Notes under the pieces: model-generated
Databases searched by the model: none
Told to the model about the DNA's origin: nothing
Seen by the model: the letters and a program-made list of their open reading frames with translations, nothing else
Translations under genes and position numbers: made by a program
Assembly (NCBI GenBank): GCA_014380365.1
Contig: JACMJZ010000012.1
Span: forward strand, 248,001 to 312,000
Length of the DNA stretch: 64,000 nt
Direction of reading: 5' to 3'
Source of the DNA: Pyrinomonadaceae bacterium
GTDB lineage: Bacteria > Acidobacteriota > Blastocatellia > Pyrinomonadales > Pyrinomonadaceae
In this document: positions 16,202 through 24,741 of the stretch, one piece after another
Numbering within the stretch: the stretch's first letter is position 1
Layout: every line of letters begins with the position of its first letter

Positions 16202-18361
16202 TTACAGTTTAACGAAACGCGCCCCCAGTGCTGATGCGATCTTGTGTGTATTGGCCGCAGCTCGAAAACCTGTTTGGGTATCAAGAAGGACGGTGGTGAC
16301 ACCAGTCTTCTGTAACTCCAAACCTATGTGGGCAATCTCACCATCGATAATCTGTTGCCGCACCGCGCGATTATCTTGTCCCTCTACGCGCCAGGAGACA
16401 TTCGCGCCGCCGTCAGTGAAGATTAGTAGAACCACCTCGCCCGCTGTTGACGCAGAAGCCCGCTTAGCCAGATCAAGAGAACATGCTAACCCGGCCGAAA
16501 GCGGCGTCCCTCCGCCCATTGGCAAGGTCTCTAGCACGCGACGCGCACGAAGAATACTCTTCGATGGCGGCAGCATCACCTCGGCCGTCAGACCACGGAA
16601 GCCAACGATCGCTACGCTGTCGCGATGGATGTACGACTGGCGCAGTAGGCCGAACATCGCGTCTCTGGCGTGGTTGATTCTGTTAAGCGCCATGCTGCCG
16701 GAGAGGTCGATCGCCAAAATGAAGAGACGACCTTGCTTGCGCTTGAATAGCTTGAACCGCAATGCGGCGGCAGGTATCGGGTGCCAGGCGTCGGGTGCTG
16801 GGTTTCGAACTACCTTCGACGGCCTGGTGCGTACGCTGGCGGCCAGAGCGGCAGCTCGCAAGGTCGCATCAAGCGCAATCTTGCCGGATGATTTTGCGGA
16901 GTTCACGGACCTCGCGTACCTGCCCCGCTCCTGATTGTAACTAGATTGGTTAGTCCCTGGCCGACGACTGCTCTGGGACCGTGATCTCGATTCGCTCACC
17001 GCTCCTGTGAAGGACTTGTGCAGCCCAAGCTTTATCTTCGTCTCCCGCGCAGAGGTTGACACCGGTTCGGGCGCCGCCTCCGCGCCAAGGTTCCCCGCCG
17101 GTCCTGCATCCGGTTTTCCTCCAGAGTTTCCATTCTGGCCGACTGATGCAAGTTTGCCGCTTGGGGTGCGCGAAGGCGCGCGCTTACCCACTGTTGGGCG
17201 GCCATTTGAAGGTGAACCATTTCCACCACTGCCTTTTTCCTGGGCGCCCGCGCTGTGTCCTTCTCCCAGCACCCTATTCATCGCTTGCTCAATCCGCGCG
17301 GCGCTGGCCGTTTCTTCCAGCGCATCGCGACGCAGGCGGTGGCGTAGCGCCATCACCGCAACACGCCGCACGTCGGTCTGGTTAACTTTCCTGCGTCCTT
17401 CGAATGCCGCGAGAGATCGGGCGGCGCGCGTAATGGTTAACTCGCCACGGTGGCCGTCGATCTTTAACTCGGTGCAGAGTCTCGCGACGTCTCTTAGAAG
17501 TTTCCGCTCTATTATTACATTCGGAAAACTCTTTCGCGCGCGCGTGATCTTACGGCGCAGTTCTGCCTGACTATCAGCGAATCCGTGAAGAAAGGATTCG
17601 CTGTCCCGTTCAAAAGCTTCCCGGCGTTCGACTATCTCCACCCGCCGGTCAAGGTCGTCCTCGGTCTTTACCTCAACGTAGAGCCCGAAGCGATCGAGGA
17701 GTTGCGGTCGCAGCTCGCCTTCTTCAGGATTGCCCGAACCGACCAGGACGAAGCGCGCTGGATGGCGCAGTGAAATACCCTCACGCTCTACGTTGTTAAT
17801 CCCTGTCGTCGCAACATCCAGAAGGAGATCCACGAGATGATCCTCGAGTAGATTCACTTCATCGATGTAGAGGAAGCCGCGATTCGCCCGTGCCAGCAGT
17901 CCCGGTTCGAAACGCTTGATTCCGCTGCGCAGCGCCTGCTCAATGTCGATCGTTCCGCAGACGCGATCCTCTGTGGCTCCGAGCGGCAGCTCAACAACCG
18001 GGACTGGGGCTTTCTCACGCCGGAGCTGCACCCCAGTATCCATTGCTTGGCGGCATTCGCCACAGCTGTTTTGTTCGCCGGCGGGATCACAGCGGTAGGC
18101 GCACGCGGAGACAACTGAAATCTCGGGCAACAGATCCGCGAGTCCTCTGACTGCAGTAGATTTCCCGGTACCGCGATGCCCCATGACCAGCACGCCCCCA
18201 ACCTTTGCATCGATGACATTGAGAATCATCGCCAGCCTCATTTCGTCCTGCGCCACAATCGCCGTGAACGGATACACCGCACGCGTCAAAGGTCTCATCT
18301 TGAGAGACTTCTGCTGAGTGGGTGGATTTGTGACGGGCGATTTTGAGGTGCGGTTCTTCAT
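16202..18361 (-). CDS. bchD: Fused ChlI-ChlD type chelatase ATPase (AAA+ plus VWA)
   Basis: The protein has 719 residues. The AAA+ part (about 25-350) has an intact Walker A, GHRGTGKST (about 60-68), and FLYIDEVNLLEDHLVDLLLD as Walker B region with the ChlI-type insert. A long Gly/Ser/Pro/Lys-rich linker follows (about 360-500). A C-terminal VWA domain has the MIDAS pattern DLSGS (about 550), with GGGTPLSAGL and FTDGGAN. This one-protein I+D layout is known for cobaltochelatase/magnesium chelatase ChlID proteins. It would power metal insertion by the H subunit encoded next. The start at 18361 avoids a repeat-derived extension to 18496; ATG 18298 is also possible. It is divergent from the ccm operon. 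Confidence 0.85.
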   Translation of the reverse strand: MKNRTSKSPVTNPPTQQKSLKMRPLTRAVYPFTAIVAQDEMRLAMILNVIDAKVGGVLVMGHRGTGKSTAVRGLADLLPEISVVSACAYRCDPAGEQNSCGECRQAMDTGVQLRREKAPVPVVELPLGATEDRVCGTIDIEQALRSGIKRFEPGLLARANRGFLYIDEVNLLEDHLVDLLLDVATTGINNVEREGISLRHPARFVLVGSGNPEEGELRPQLLDRFGLYVEVKTEDDLDRRVEIVERREAFERDSESFLHGFADSQAELRRKITRARKSFPNVIIERKLLRDVARLCTELKIDGHRGELTITRAARSLAAFEGRRKVNQTDVRRVAVMALRHRLRRDALEETASAARIEQAMNRVLGEGHSAGAQEKGSGGNGSPSNGRPTVGKRAPSRTPSGKLASVGQNGNSGGKPDAGPAGNLGAEAAPEPVSTSARETKIKLGLHKSFTGAVSESRSRSQSSRRPGTNQSSYNQERGRYARSVNSAKSSGKIALDATLRAAALAASVRTRPSKVVRNPAPDAWHPIPAAALRFKLFKRKQGRLFILAIDLSGSMALNRINHARDAMFGLLRQSYIHRDSVAIVGFRGLTAEVMLPPSKSILRARRVLETLPMGGGTPLSAGLACSLDLAKRASASTAGEVVLLIFTDGGANVSWRVEGQDNRAVRQQIIDGEIAHIGLELQKTGVTTVLLDTQTGFRAAANTHKIASALGARFVKL

Positions 18362-18426
18362 TCTCGAATGTAATTCTTGTAGCTGAAAATGCTGAGAGGG
18401 GCAAGGCGAACGGACGCCCGCTAACG

Positions 18427-18452
18427 GAAGCCCGCGCGTTAGCAAGGGCTCG
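18427..18452. repeat. Short GCCCGCGCGTTAGCAAGGGC repeat
   Basis: This short imperfect palindrome lies upstream of the ChlID gene, in the 315-nt divergent region 18362-18676. Related copies are at 21342-21370 (upstream of ccmD) and, inverted, within 16079-16161. Confidence 0.5.
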
Positions 18453-18545
18453 GTCTCTGCCGCTCGGTTGCCAATGAATGAAGAAGAACCCTTCACCTAA
18501 CGGGTGAGTTTCTGGTCCTAGTGCAGCCTGGGATTGAATTGGATT

Positions 18546-18643
18546 CTCTTTGCGTAACTTTGCGTCTTACTTAGCGAACTTTGCGGTCCTTCTTCTATGT
18601 TTACCGCAAAGGTCGCAAAGAACCCGCAAAGGGCCGCAGAGCA
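18546..18643. repeat. Intergenic 'CGCAAAG' inverted-repeat element, copy 2
   Basis: TTTGCG words (18549-18587) are mirrored by CGCAAAG words (18605-18632). It sits between the divergent ChlID and ccmA genes. Any promoter for the ccm operon must lie inside or next to it; none is clearly recognisable. Confidence 0.75.
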
Positions 18644-18676
18644 CGCTGCACAAATACAAGGAGGGTTCTGCTTGCA

Positions 18677-19393
18677 ATGACAAGTTCCCCGCCCGTCGGC
18701 TATCATGCGAAGTCCAGTCACACTCCTTTTGATTCAATGTTAGAAGCAACAAACCTAGCCTGCGTCCGCGGCGCTCGCCGCCTCTTCAGCGATCTAAATT
18801 TTTCACTCGTGCCGGGAACGCTGCTGCAAGTTACTGGTCCCAACGGAAGCGGCAAGACAAGTTTGCTGCGCATCATCTGCGGCCTCATGGCTCCGGAAGA
18901 AGGCGAAGTAAGGTGGCAGGGCGCCAACATCAATTCGCTTGGCGAGGATTTTTCCCGAAATTTCACCTACCTTGGACACCGAAACGGAGTCAAAGAAGAA
19001 CTGACATCAGTTGAGAACTTGCGCATCACTGCCGGATTGACCGGGATCGAGTTAACAAAGAGCGGAGCAGCGCAGGCGCTCGCCGAGGTTGGCCTTGCAG
19101 GGCGGGAAGAGTTGCCGGCCCGATTTCTTTCAGAAGGACAGAGACGAAGGTCGGCGCTGGCACGATTGATAACAGGCGGGAGAACTCTATGGGTGCTCGA
19201 CGAAGTGCTTGCATCGCTGGATGCCGCCGCCGTCAATATGGTGGAGAGATTGATCGAACGGCATGTGAGCGGTGGCGGGATGGCGATTGTCACAACTCAT
19301 CAGCTCCTCAACTTTTCCCCAGGTTCCTTTCAACGGCTCGAACTCGCAACTGAACTCGCCAGCGGTTCAGCATCGCCGGGGTTGTTGTCTTGA
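18677..19393 (+). CDS. ccmA: CcmA, haem exporter ATP-binding subunit
   Basis: This is the ABC ATPase of System I cytochrome c maturation, 238 residues from ATG 18677. Walker A is GPNGSGKTS (about residues 54-62), the signature is LSEGQRRRSALARL and Walker B is LWVLDEV. With CcmB it drives release of holo-CcmE from the CcmC complex at the inner membrane. ATG 18677 has an AAGGAGGG site about 12 nt upstream. The family's usual N-terminus (MLEATNLACVRG) begins at ATG 18737, which has no ribosome site, so the true start could be either. Its stop overlaps the ccmB start (TTGA), so translation is coupled. It is the first gene of the ccm operon. Confidence 0.9.
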   Translation: MTSSPPVGYHAKSSHTPFDSMLEATNLACVRGARRLFSDLNFSLVPGTLLQVTGPNGSGKTSLLRIICGLMAPEEGEVRWQGANINSLGEDFSRNFTYLGHRNGVKEELTSVENLRITAGLTGIELTKSGAAQALAEVGLAGREELPARFLSEGQRRRSALARLITGGRTLWVLDEVLASLDAAAVNMVERLIERHVSGGGMAIVTTHQLLNFSPGSFQRLELATELASGSASPGLLS

Positions 19394-20073
19394 GTGCCAA
19401 CTCCACTTTTTCAATGTTTCGCTGGATTGTTGCGCGCGATCTGATGCTGGCGTGGAGACGGCGCGCCGACGTTTTATCCACGCTCTTTTTCTTTGTAATT
19501 GTCGTTAGCCTCTTCCCCTTAGGTATTGGGCCCGAGACTGAACTGCTTCGATCGATTGCGCCGGGCACAGTTTGGGTCGCGGCATTGCTGGCCTCAATGC
19601 TTTCGCTCAATCGGGTTTTCTCGAACGATTATCACGACGGCACACTCGAACAGTTGCTGCTTACTCCGCAGCCGCTCTATCTGGTTGTAGTGGGCAAGGT
19701 CCTGGCGCAATGGCTCGTTTCGGAAGTGCCGCTGGTGTTGATTGCCCCGCTTGTTGGTGTACAGTTTGGTTTGTCGCCTGACACGCTGCTTGTTCTTTTC
19801 GTTTCCTTGTTGATAGGAACGCCGATTCTAAGTTTGATCGGCTCGATAGGAGCTGCTTTGACGCTGGGTTTGCGCGGCGGCGGAGTGCTGGTCGCGCTTT
19901 TGGTGTTACCGTTATATATCCCCGTGCTGATTTTTGGTGCCGGCGCTGTCGATGCCACAATCGTTGGGATTGACCCGATGGCAAATATTTACTTACTGAC
20001 CGCGCTTTTGGTGTTGTCTCTGGTTTTTGCGCCGTGGGCGACGGCGGCGGCGTTGCGGATTTCTTTAGAGTGA
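19390..20073 (+). CDS. ccmB: CcmB, haem exporter membrane subunit
   Basis: The protein has 227 residues with six predicted membrane helices. The opening FRWIVARDLMLAWRRRADVL and the conserved FSNDYHDGTLEQLLLTP segment are typical of CcmB. It forms the membrane channel part of the CcmABCD complex. The start is TTG at 19390, overlapping the ccmA stop codon; the coupled arrangement supports this unusual start. The length is normal for the family (about 220). Confidence 0.92.
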   Translation: MSANSTFSMFRWIVARDLMLAWRRRADVLSTLFFFVIVVSLFPLGIGPETELLRSIAPGTVWVAALLASMLSLNRVFSNDYHDGTLEQLLLTPQPLYLVVVGKVLAQWLVSEVPLVLIAPLVGVQFGLSPDTLLVLFVSLLIGTPILSLIGSIGAALTLGLRGGGVLVALLVLPLYIPVLIFGAGAVDATIVGIDPMANIYLLTALLVLSLVFAPWATAAALRISLE

Positions 20074-20150
20074 ATACGCCACAGAGTCTGAGTCAAAGCC
20101 AGGGAGAGTGAGGTTCAAATACTAGTTGGGGCTTCGAGGGAGCGCAAGTT

Positions 20151-20513
20151 ATGAAGAGTAAAATCACCGCGTCACTGATATTCGTTGGTGGGTTGCTGGT
20201 TGGCGCTCTATCGACCTTCATGATCCTGGGCCAAGTCAGTCACCTCCAGTACCGGGATTATTTTATGATGACTGCCAGAGAACAAACCTTTATTGCTTGG
20301 GAGCTGCGAGCTAACAGACAACGTGAACTACAAAATCGCGTCGAAGCAAACCTCCCGGCTATAGTGCGTGCAATTCAAAACGACGGGAAACTGCAGAGCG
20401 CCTCGGATAGTCAGTCAGTGTTGAAAGGTATTAGGGACTTCTACGAAATGAATTCACTCCCTATTCCCTCGGAGATATCCGTGATTCTCAGTGGTGTACC
20501 GCCTAGTCATTGA
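20151..20513 (+). CDS. Unknown 120-residue membrane-anchored protein inside the ccm operon
   Basis: I do not recognise this protein. It has a single N-terminal membrane helix (SLIFVGGLLVGALSTFMIL) after a short basic start, then about 90 residues of mostly helical, charged sequence (QRELQNRVEANLPAIVRAIQ) likely facing the periplasm. A GAGGGAG ribosome site precedes ATG 20151. It lies between ccmB (78 nt before) and ccmC (58 nt after) on the same strand, so it is probably cotranscribed. Its base composition is more AT-rich than ccmB and ccmC. No standard Ccm protein has this form. It may be an unrelated insertion or an accessory factor. Confidence 0.65.
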   Translation: MKSKITASLIFVGGLLVGALSTFMILGQVSHLQYRDYFMMTAREQTFIAWELRANRQRELQNRVEANLPAIVRAIQNDGKLQSASDSQSVLKGIRDFYEMNSLPIPSEISVILSGVPPSH

Positions 20514-20571
20514 TTGTTCTCCGTTTCTCTGCGCCTTCTGTGGGAGATATTGCTCGTAGGCTAGATCAAAA

Positions 20572-21315
20572 ATGAACTGGTACAAGTACGCATCCCCCAC
20601 TGCGTTTTATCCATTAGCCGGGAAGCTAATTCCCTGGTTCGCGATCCCCGCCGCGCTCCTGTTCGTTGCCGGGTTATATATTGGCTTCTTCATCGCGCCC
20701 ACAGATTTCCAGCAGGGCGAGGCCTACCGAATAATGTTCATTCACGTGCCGGCAGCGTGGATGGGAATGTTCTTATACGTCTTGATGGCCTTCTATGCCG
20801 GCATCGGCTGGGCGTTTAATGCGCGGCTGGCTTCGATGATGGCGTCGTCGATCTCGATTACGGGAGCCTTGTTCACTTTTCTCTCTTTGGCGACGGGTTC
20901 GCTCTGGGGCAAGCCCACCTGGGGCACCTGGTGGGTTTGGGACGCACGTCTGACCTCAACGTTGATTCTGCTGTTCCTATACGTAGGATTTATTTCTTTG
21001 CAGGCGGCGATTGACGAGCCGCGGCGGGCGGATCGCGCGGGCGCAGTGCTGGCTATTGTTGGGGTTATCAACGTGCCGATTATTTATTTTTCCGTTCAGT
21101 GGTGGAACACTTTGCATCAGGGTGCGACAATCAGAATTCTCGGTAAGCCAACTATCGCGCCCACTATGCTGGCGGCAATGTTGACTCTGCTCGCCGCCTG
21201 TTGGCTGTATTCGATAGCAATTTCTTTGGCGCGCGTGCGTTGCATCATCATGGAACGAGAGCAGCGCTCAAATTGGATAAACCAGGGTTCAAGTAGTTTA
21301 GAGTACAAACTTTAG
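20572..21315 (+). CDS. ccmC: CcmC, haem-handling membrane protein
   Basis: The protein has 247 residues with six membrane helices and the Trp-rich haem-binding motif WGTWWVWDARLTS between helices 3 and 4. Conserved His residues are in FIHVPAAWM (before the motif) and NTLHQGATI (after it). CcmC loads haem onto CcmE on the periplasmic side. The closing segment after the last helix is basic. It is followed by a 50-80 nt gap holding a short repeat and then ccmD. Confidence 0.93.
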   Translation: MNWYKYASPTAFYPLAGKLIPWFAIPAALLFVAGLYIGFFIAPTDFQQGEAYRIMFIHVPAAWMGMFLYVLMAFYAGIGWAFNARLASMMASSISITGALFTFLSLATGSLWGKPTWGTWWVWDARLTSTLILLFLYVGFISLQAAIDEPRRADRAGAVLAIVGVINVPIIYFSVQWWNTLHQGATIRILGKPTIAPTMLAAMLTLLAACWLYSIAISLARVRCIIMEREQRSNWINQGSSSLEYKL

Positions 21316-21341
21316 TTTGCTCCTCGGTGCAAAAGACAAGC

Positions 21342-21370
21342 TGAAGCCCGCGCGTAAGCAAGGGCTTGGA
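21342..21370. repeat. Short GCCCGCGCGTAAGCAAGGGC repeat
   Basis: A short imperfect palindrome between ccmC and ccmD. It resembles 18427-18452. It lies inside the operon, so it is not a strong terminator. Confidence 0.5.
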
Positions 21371-21395
21371 AAAAGCGTTAAGTAGAGTGCACGAT

Positions 21396-21581
21396 ATGAA
21401 CTGGTCAGAATTTTTCCACATGGGCGGCTACGCCTTCTACGTCTGGGGCTCATACTTGCTGACGTTTGTCGTCATCGTCGTCGAGATCCTGACGGTCGTT
21501 CGCTGCCAAAAGAGATTAGCTGCACATCGAGGTGCGGATTCTAAGTCAACCAAAGTGAGATCCAATGAAGAGACGTCATAA
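21396..21581 (+). CDS. ccmD: CcmD, small haem exporter component
   Basis: The protein has 61 residues from ATG 21396 (71 if started at 21366). It has the CcmD layout: an aromatic N-terminus (MNWSEFFHMGGYAFYVWGSY), one membrane helix (LLTFVVIVVEIL) and a basic cytoplasmic tail. CcmD stabilises the CcmABC-CcmE complex. The shorter start is preferred because family members begin just before the aromatic segment. The 3' end overlaps ccmE by 17 nt in a different frame. Confidence 0.85.
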   Translation: MNWSEFFHMGGYAFYVWGSYLLTFVVIVVEILTVVRCQKRLAAHRGADSKSTKVRSNEETS

Positions 21582-22023
21582 ACGAATCGCTTTCATCGTT
21601 GCGGGAGTGGCGGGTCTCGGTATCGCCGCCGCCCTCGCCTTGAGCGCGTTCAAGAGTAATCTGGTGTTTTTCTTTAGCCCGTCGCAGGTCGCCGCCAAAG
21701 AAGCGCCCTTCGGTCGAACCTTCCGCGTAGGCGGGTTGGTAGAGACGAATTCGCTCAAACGCGATAACGATGGACTGACTGTCAGGTTTACGGTAACGGA
21801 CACGGCGCAGAGCATCCCAGTGGTTTACAAGGGCATCCTTCCCGACTTGTTCAAAGAAGGAAAGGGTTGCGTGGCGCAGGGTCGTGTCGGTGCGGACGGT
21901 GTGTTTTATGCCGACCAGGTGCTGGCAAAGCACGACGAGAACTACATGCCGCCGGAAGCTGGACAGGCCATCGATAAAGCGAAGCATGTGCAGGAAGCGG
22001 GCAAGACAGTGGTGGATTACTAG
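21565..22023 (+). CDS. ccmE: CcmE, periplasmic haem chaperone
   Basis: The protein has 152 residues. A basic N-terminus (MKRRHKR) and one membrane helix are followed by an OB-fold (FRVGGLV, VRFTVTDTAQSIPVVYKGILPDLFKEG). The haem-attaching His is in VLAKHDENYMP. CcmE binds haem covalently through this His and hands it to CcmF/H. It overlaps the ccmD end. The canonical motif is HDEKY-like; the Asn for Lys change does not touch the His or Tyr. Confidence 0.95.
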   Translation: MKRRHKRIAFIVAGVAGLGIAAALALSAFKSNLVFFFSPSQVAAKEAPFGRTFRVGGLVETNSLKRDNDGLTVRFTVTDTAQSIPVVYKGILPDLFKEGKGCVAQGRVGADGVFYADQVLAKHDENYMPPEAGQAIDKAKHVQEAGKTVVDY

Positions 22024-22027
22024 GTAC

Positions 22028-22058
22028 AGTGTCTTCGACGCTACGCGTCGAAGACACT
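22028..22058. repeat. Perfect 13-bp stem palindrome between ccmE and ccmF
   Basis: Left arm AGTGTCTTCGACG and right arm CGTCGAAGACACT pair perfectly around a 5-nt loop. No T-tract follows on the plus strand, so it is not a classical terminator. It could trim or stabilise the operon mRNA between ccmE and ccmF. Confidence 0.75.
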
Positions 22059-22085
22059 TGATCAGAGTTCTTTAGCTTATTCGCT

Positions 22086-24116
22086 ATGGTTCCTGAGATT
22101 GGACAGTTTGCATTAATCCTGGCGTTACTCCTCGCCTTGACCCAAGCCACGCTGCCTTTGATCGGCGCGGCTCGCGGCAACCAATCGTGGATAGCCGTCG
22201 CTGTGCCGGCCGGACAAGCGCAGTTCATCTTCGTCGCGATTGCTTTCGGGTGCCTCGCGTATTGCTTTATTACCAACGACTTCTCTGTTCTCAACGTCGC
22301 CGTCAATTCAAACTCGCGGCTCCCGCTTCACTACCGGCTGGCCGCTACCTGGGGTTCGCATGAAGGTTCGTTGCTGCTTTGGAGTCTAATGCTCGGGCTT
22401 TGGACCGTGGCTGTCTCCCTATTTAGCCGTCACCTGCCGGACGATATGGTCGCGCGGGTGCTGAGTGTGATGGGCATCGTGAGCGTCGGATTTCTTCTGT
22501 TCATGCTGCTCACCTCGAATCCTTTCACGCGACTGCTTCCGGCTGCGCCCGACGGCCGCGATCTCAATCCGCTGCTGCAGGACCCGGCGATGGTGGCCCA
22601 CCCGCCTATGCTCTACATGGGTTACGTCGGCTTCTCGGTCGCTTTCGCGTTCGCGATCTCCGCCTTGATTAGTGGCCGGCTGGACGCGACCTGGGCGAGA
22701 TGGTCGCGGCCCTGGACCACAGTCGCCTGGGTGTTCCTGACCTGCGGCATCGCGCTCGGCAGTTGGTGGGCTTACTACGAACTCGGCTGGGGCGGTTGGT
22801 GGTTTTGGGACCCGGTGGAAAACGCTTCCTTTATGCCCTGGTTGGTCGGCACCGCTTTGATCCACTCTCTGGCCGTCACCGAAAAGCGTGGCGGTTTCAA
22901 GAGCTGGACAGTTCTGCTGGCCATCGCCGCGTTCTCCCTTAGTCTGCTCGGAACATTCCTCGTGCGCTCCGGCGTCCTGACTTCGGTGCACGCGTTCGCC
23001 ACCGATCCCAAGCGCGGCATCTTCATTTTGGCGTTTCTGGTCGTCGTGATTGGCGGTTCGCTGCTGCTCTATGCTTGGCGCGCAAAACATGTGGGGCTGG
23101 GTAGCAAGTTTGAGGTGGTGTCGCGAGAGTCGTTCCTGCTTTCCAACAATGTGCTGCTGACTGTGGCGGCAGCTTCGGTTTTGTTGGGAACGCTTTACCC
23201 GTTGTTTATCGACGCATTGGGCCTGGGAAGACTTTCGGTGGGACCGCCTTACTTCAACAGCGTCTTTGTCCCCTTGATGGTTCCCGCGGTGTTTCTGATG
23301 GGCGTCGGCCCGATCGCGCGCTGGAAGAAGGCGAGCCTCCCGGAGTTAGCGGAGCGTTTACGCTGGGCGTTTTTGGCGAGCGTAGTGACCGCACTGATAA
23401 TTCCCCTCGTATTGGGTCAAGATAAATGGAAACCACTGGTAAGCCTCGGGCTCATGCTGGCGCTCTGGATTCTTGCTACCGCGTTTGTAAACCTTTGGGA
23501 GCGAGTTAAGGCCAGCCCGTCCCAACTCAGCCTGATGCGAAAGCTCGCGATGCAGAGTAGGAGCTACTACGGCATGCAGTTGGCTCATCTTGGGGTCGCG
23601 GTCTTCGTCGTGGGTGTAACGATGGTCACCGGCTACCAGACCGAACAGGACGTTCGCATGGACATCGGCGACACCGTGAATGCCGGCGGCTATAGTTTTC
23701 GCTTTAACGGTGTGACCAACGTTCCCGGGCCGAATTATCGCGCGGCGCGCGCTGAGATCGATGTCAGCAGGAATGGTGAGGTCGTCAACAAGATGTATCC
23801 GGAGAAGCGTACCTATCTTTCGACGGAAAACGTGATGACTGAAACAGCAATTGATTCGGGGCTGTTCCGAGATCTCTACGTCTCGCTCGGTGAGCCGGTC
23901 AGCGGTGGCGCCTGGAGCGTGCGCGTGTATTACAAGCCCTTCGTCGGTTGGATCTGGGGAGGCGCCGTGCTCATGGCGCTGGGCGGTGGTTTGGCGCTAA
24001 CCGACAGGCGATATGCCCTTGCAGCTCGGAAGCAGCGAACTGCGCTTGAGGCCACAAGGGCAACCGCTGCGCCCGCACTTGCAAACGCAGAAGTGAAGGC
24101 AGAGGCTTCGACTTGA
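22086..24116 (+). CDS. ccmF: CcmF, cytochrome c haem lyase core
   Basis: The protein has 676 residues with about 15 membrane helices. The Trp-rich motif GWGGWWFWDPVENASFMPW and the conserved His sites (ATWGSHEGSLLLW, MVAHPPMLYMGY, GTALIHSLAV) are all present. The C-terminal periplasmic domain (about 530-640) precedes the last helix. CcmF with CcmH ligates haem to CXXCH sites of apocytochromes. The length is typical of CcmF (about 650). It follows the palindrome at 22028-22058. Confidence 0.96.
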   Translation: MVPEIGQFALILALLLALTQATLPLIGAARGNQSWIAVAVPAGQAQFIFVAIAFGCLAYCFITNDFSVLNVAVNSNSRLPLHYRLAATWGSHEGSLLLWSLMLGLWTVAVSLFSRHLPDDMVARVLSVMGIVSVGFLLFMLLTSNPFTRLLPAAPDGRDLNPLLQDPAMVAHPPMLYMGYVGFSVAFAFAISALISGRLDATWARWSRPWTTVAWVFLTCGIALGSWWAYYELGWGGWWFWDPVENASFMPWLVGTALIHSLAVTEKRGGFKSWTVLLAIAAFSLSLLGTFLVRSGVLTSVHAFATDPKRGIFILAFLVVVIGGSLLLYAWRAKHVGLGSKFEVVSRESFLLSNNVLLTVAAASVLLGTLYPLFIDALGLGRLSVGPPYFNSVFVPLMVPAVFLMGVGPIARWKKASLPELAERLRWAFLASVVTALIIPLVLGQDKWKPLVSLGLMLALWILATAFVNLWERVKASPSQLSLMRKLAMQSRSYYGMQLAHLGVAVFVVGVTMVTGYQTEQDVRMDIGDTVNAGGYSFRFNGVTNVPGPNYRAARAEIDVSRNGEVVNKMYPEKRTYLSTENVMTETAIDSGLFRDLYVSLGEPVSGGAWSVRVYYKPFVGWIWGGAVLMALGGGLALTDRRYALAARKQRTALEATRATAAPALANAEVKAEAST

Positions 24117-24213
24117 AGGCATTGAAGGTGAGGCTGCCGAAGACCGGGCTCCGCCTGAAAGGATAAGTCCGTTTGTGCGGCTGGTCAGCTGCGGACCATT
24201 CGACGACTTAATC

Positions 24214-24741
24214 ATGCGTTACGCTATACCGCTCGTCATCTTCCTGGTCATCGCCGGTTTCCTCGCCAGTCGTCTGCGCGACGGTTACGACCCACGGATT
24301 CTCCCTTCGGTTCTCATTGGCAAACCGGCTCCTGACTTTCAGTTGCCGGAGTTGCGCGATCCCACAAAGAAGTTCTCTCCGAAAGACCTGCGCGGCAAGG
24401 TTTGGCTTTTGAACGTGTGGGGCGCCTGGTGCTTTGGTTGCCGACAAGAGCACCCATTTTTGATGGAGCTTTCCAAGGACGGTACCTTACCTATTTATGG
24501 CCTTGATTGGAACGACAAACGCGAAGCCGCACTTTCAATGCTCGCCGAGCTTGGGGATCCGTATGTCTTAAGTGGTTTCGATCCCGACGGACGCGTTGCC
24601 GTAGATTATGGAGTGACTGGCGCACCGGAGACTTATCTGATCGACAAGCAGGGCGTGATTCGCTACAAAGAGGTCGGACAACTGACCCCGGAAATTATGC
24701 AGAACAAGATTCTGCCGTTGGTCAGAGAACTGAACAAATGA
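24214..24741 (+). CDS. ccmG: CcmG/DsbE, membrane-anchored thioredoxin
   Basis: The protein has 175 residues. An N-terminal membrane anchor (IPLVIFLVIAGFLAS) is followed by GKPAPDFQLPEL and a thioredoxin fold. The active site is GAWCFGCRQEHP, where CFGC replaces the usual CxPC. The cis-Pro segment is GVTGAPETYLID. It keeps apocytochrome CXXCH thiols reduced for haem ligation. ATG 24214 is chosen because it opens the hydrophobic anchor; a GTG at 24175 would add 13 residues. Its last codons overlap ccmH (ATGA). Confidence 0.93.
   Translation: MRYAIPLVIFLVIAGFLASRLRDGYDPRILPSVLIGKPAPDFQLPELRDPTKKFSPKDLRGKVWLLNVWGAWCFGCRQEHPFLMELSKDGTLPIYGLDWNDKREAALSMLAELGDPYVLSGFDPDGRVAVDYGVTGAPETYLIDKQGVIRYKEVGQLTPEIMQNKILPLVRELNK

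Noticed and set aside
11959-18361. Conclusion that the organism is phototrophic
   Set aside because: Chelatase genes alone are not enough; no reaction-centre, antenna or later pigment genes are in the window.
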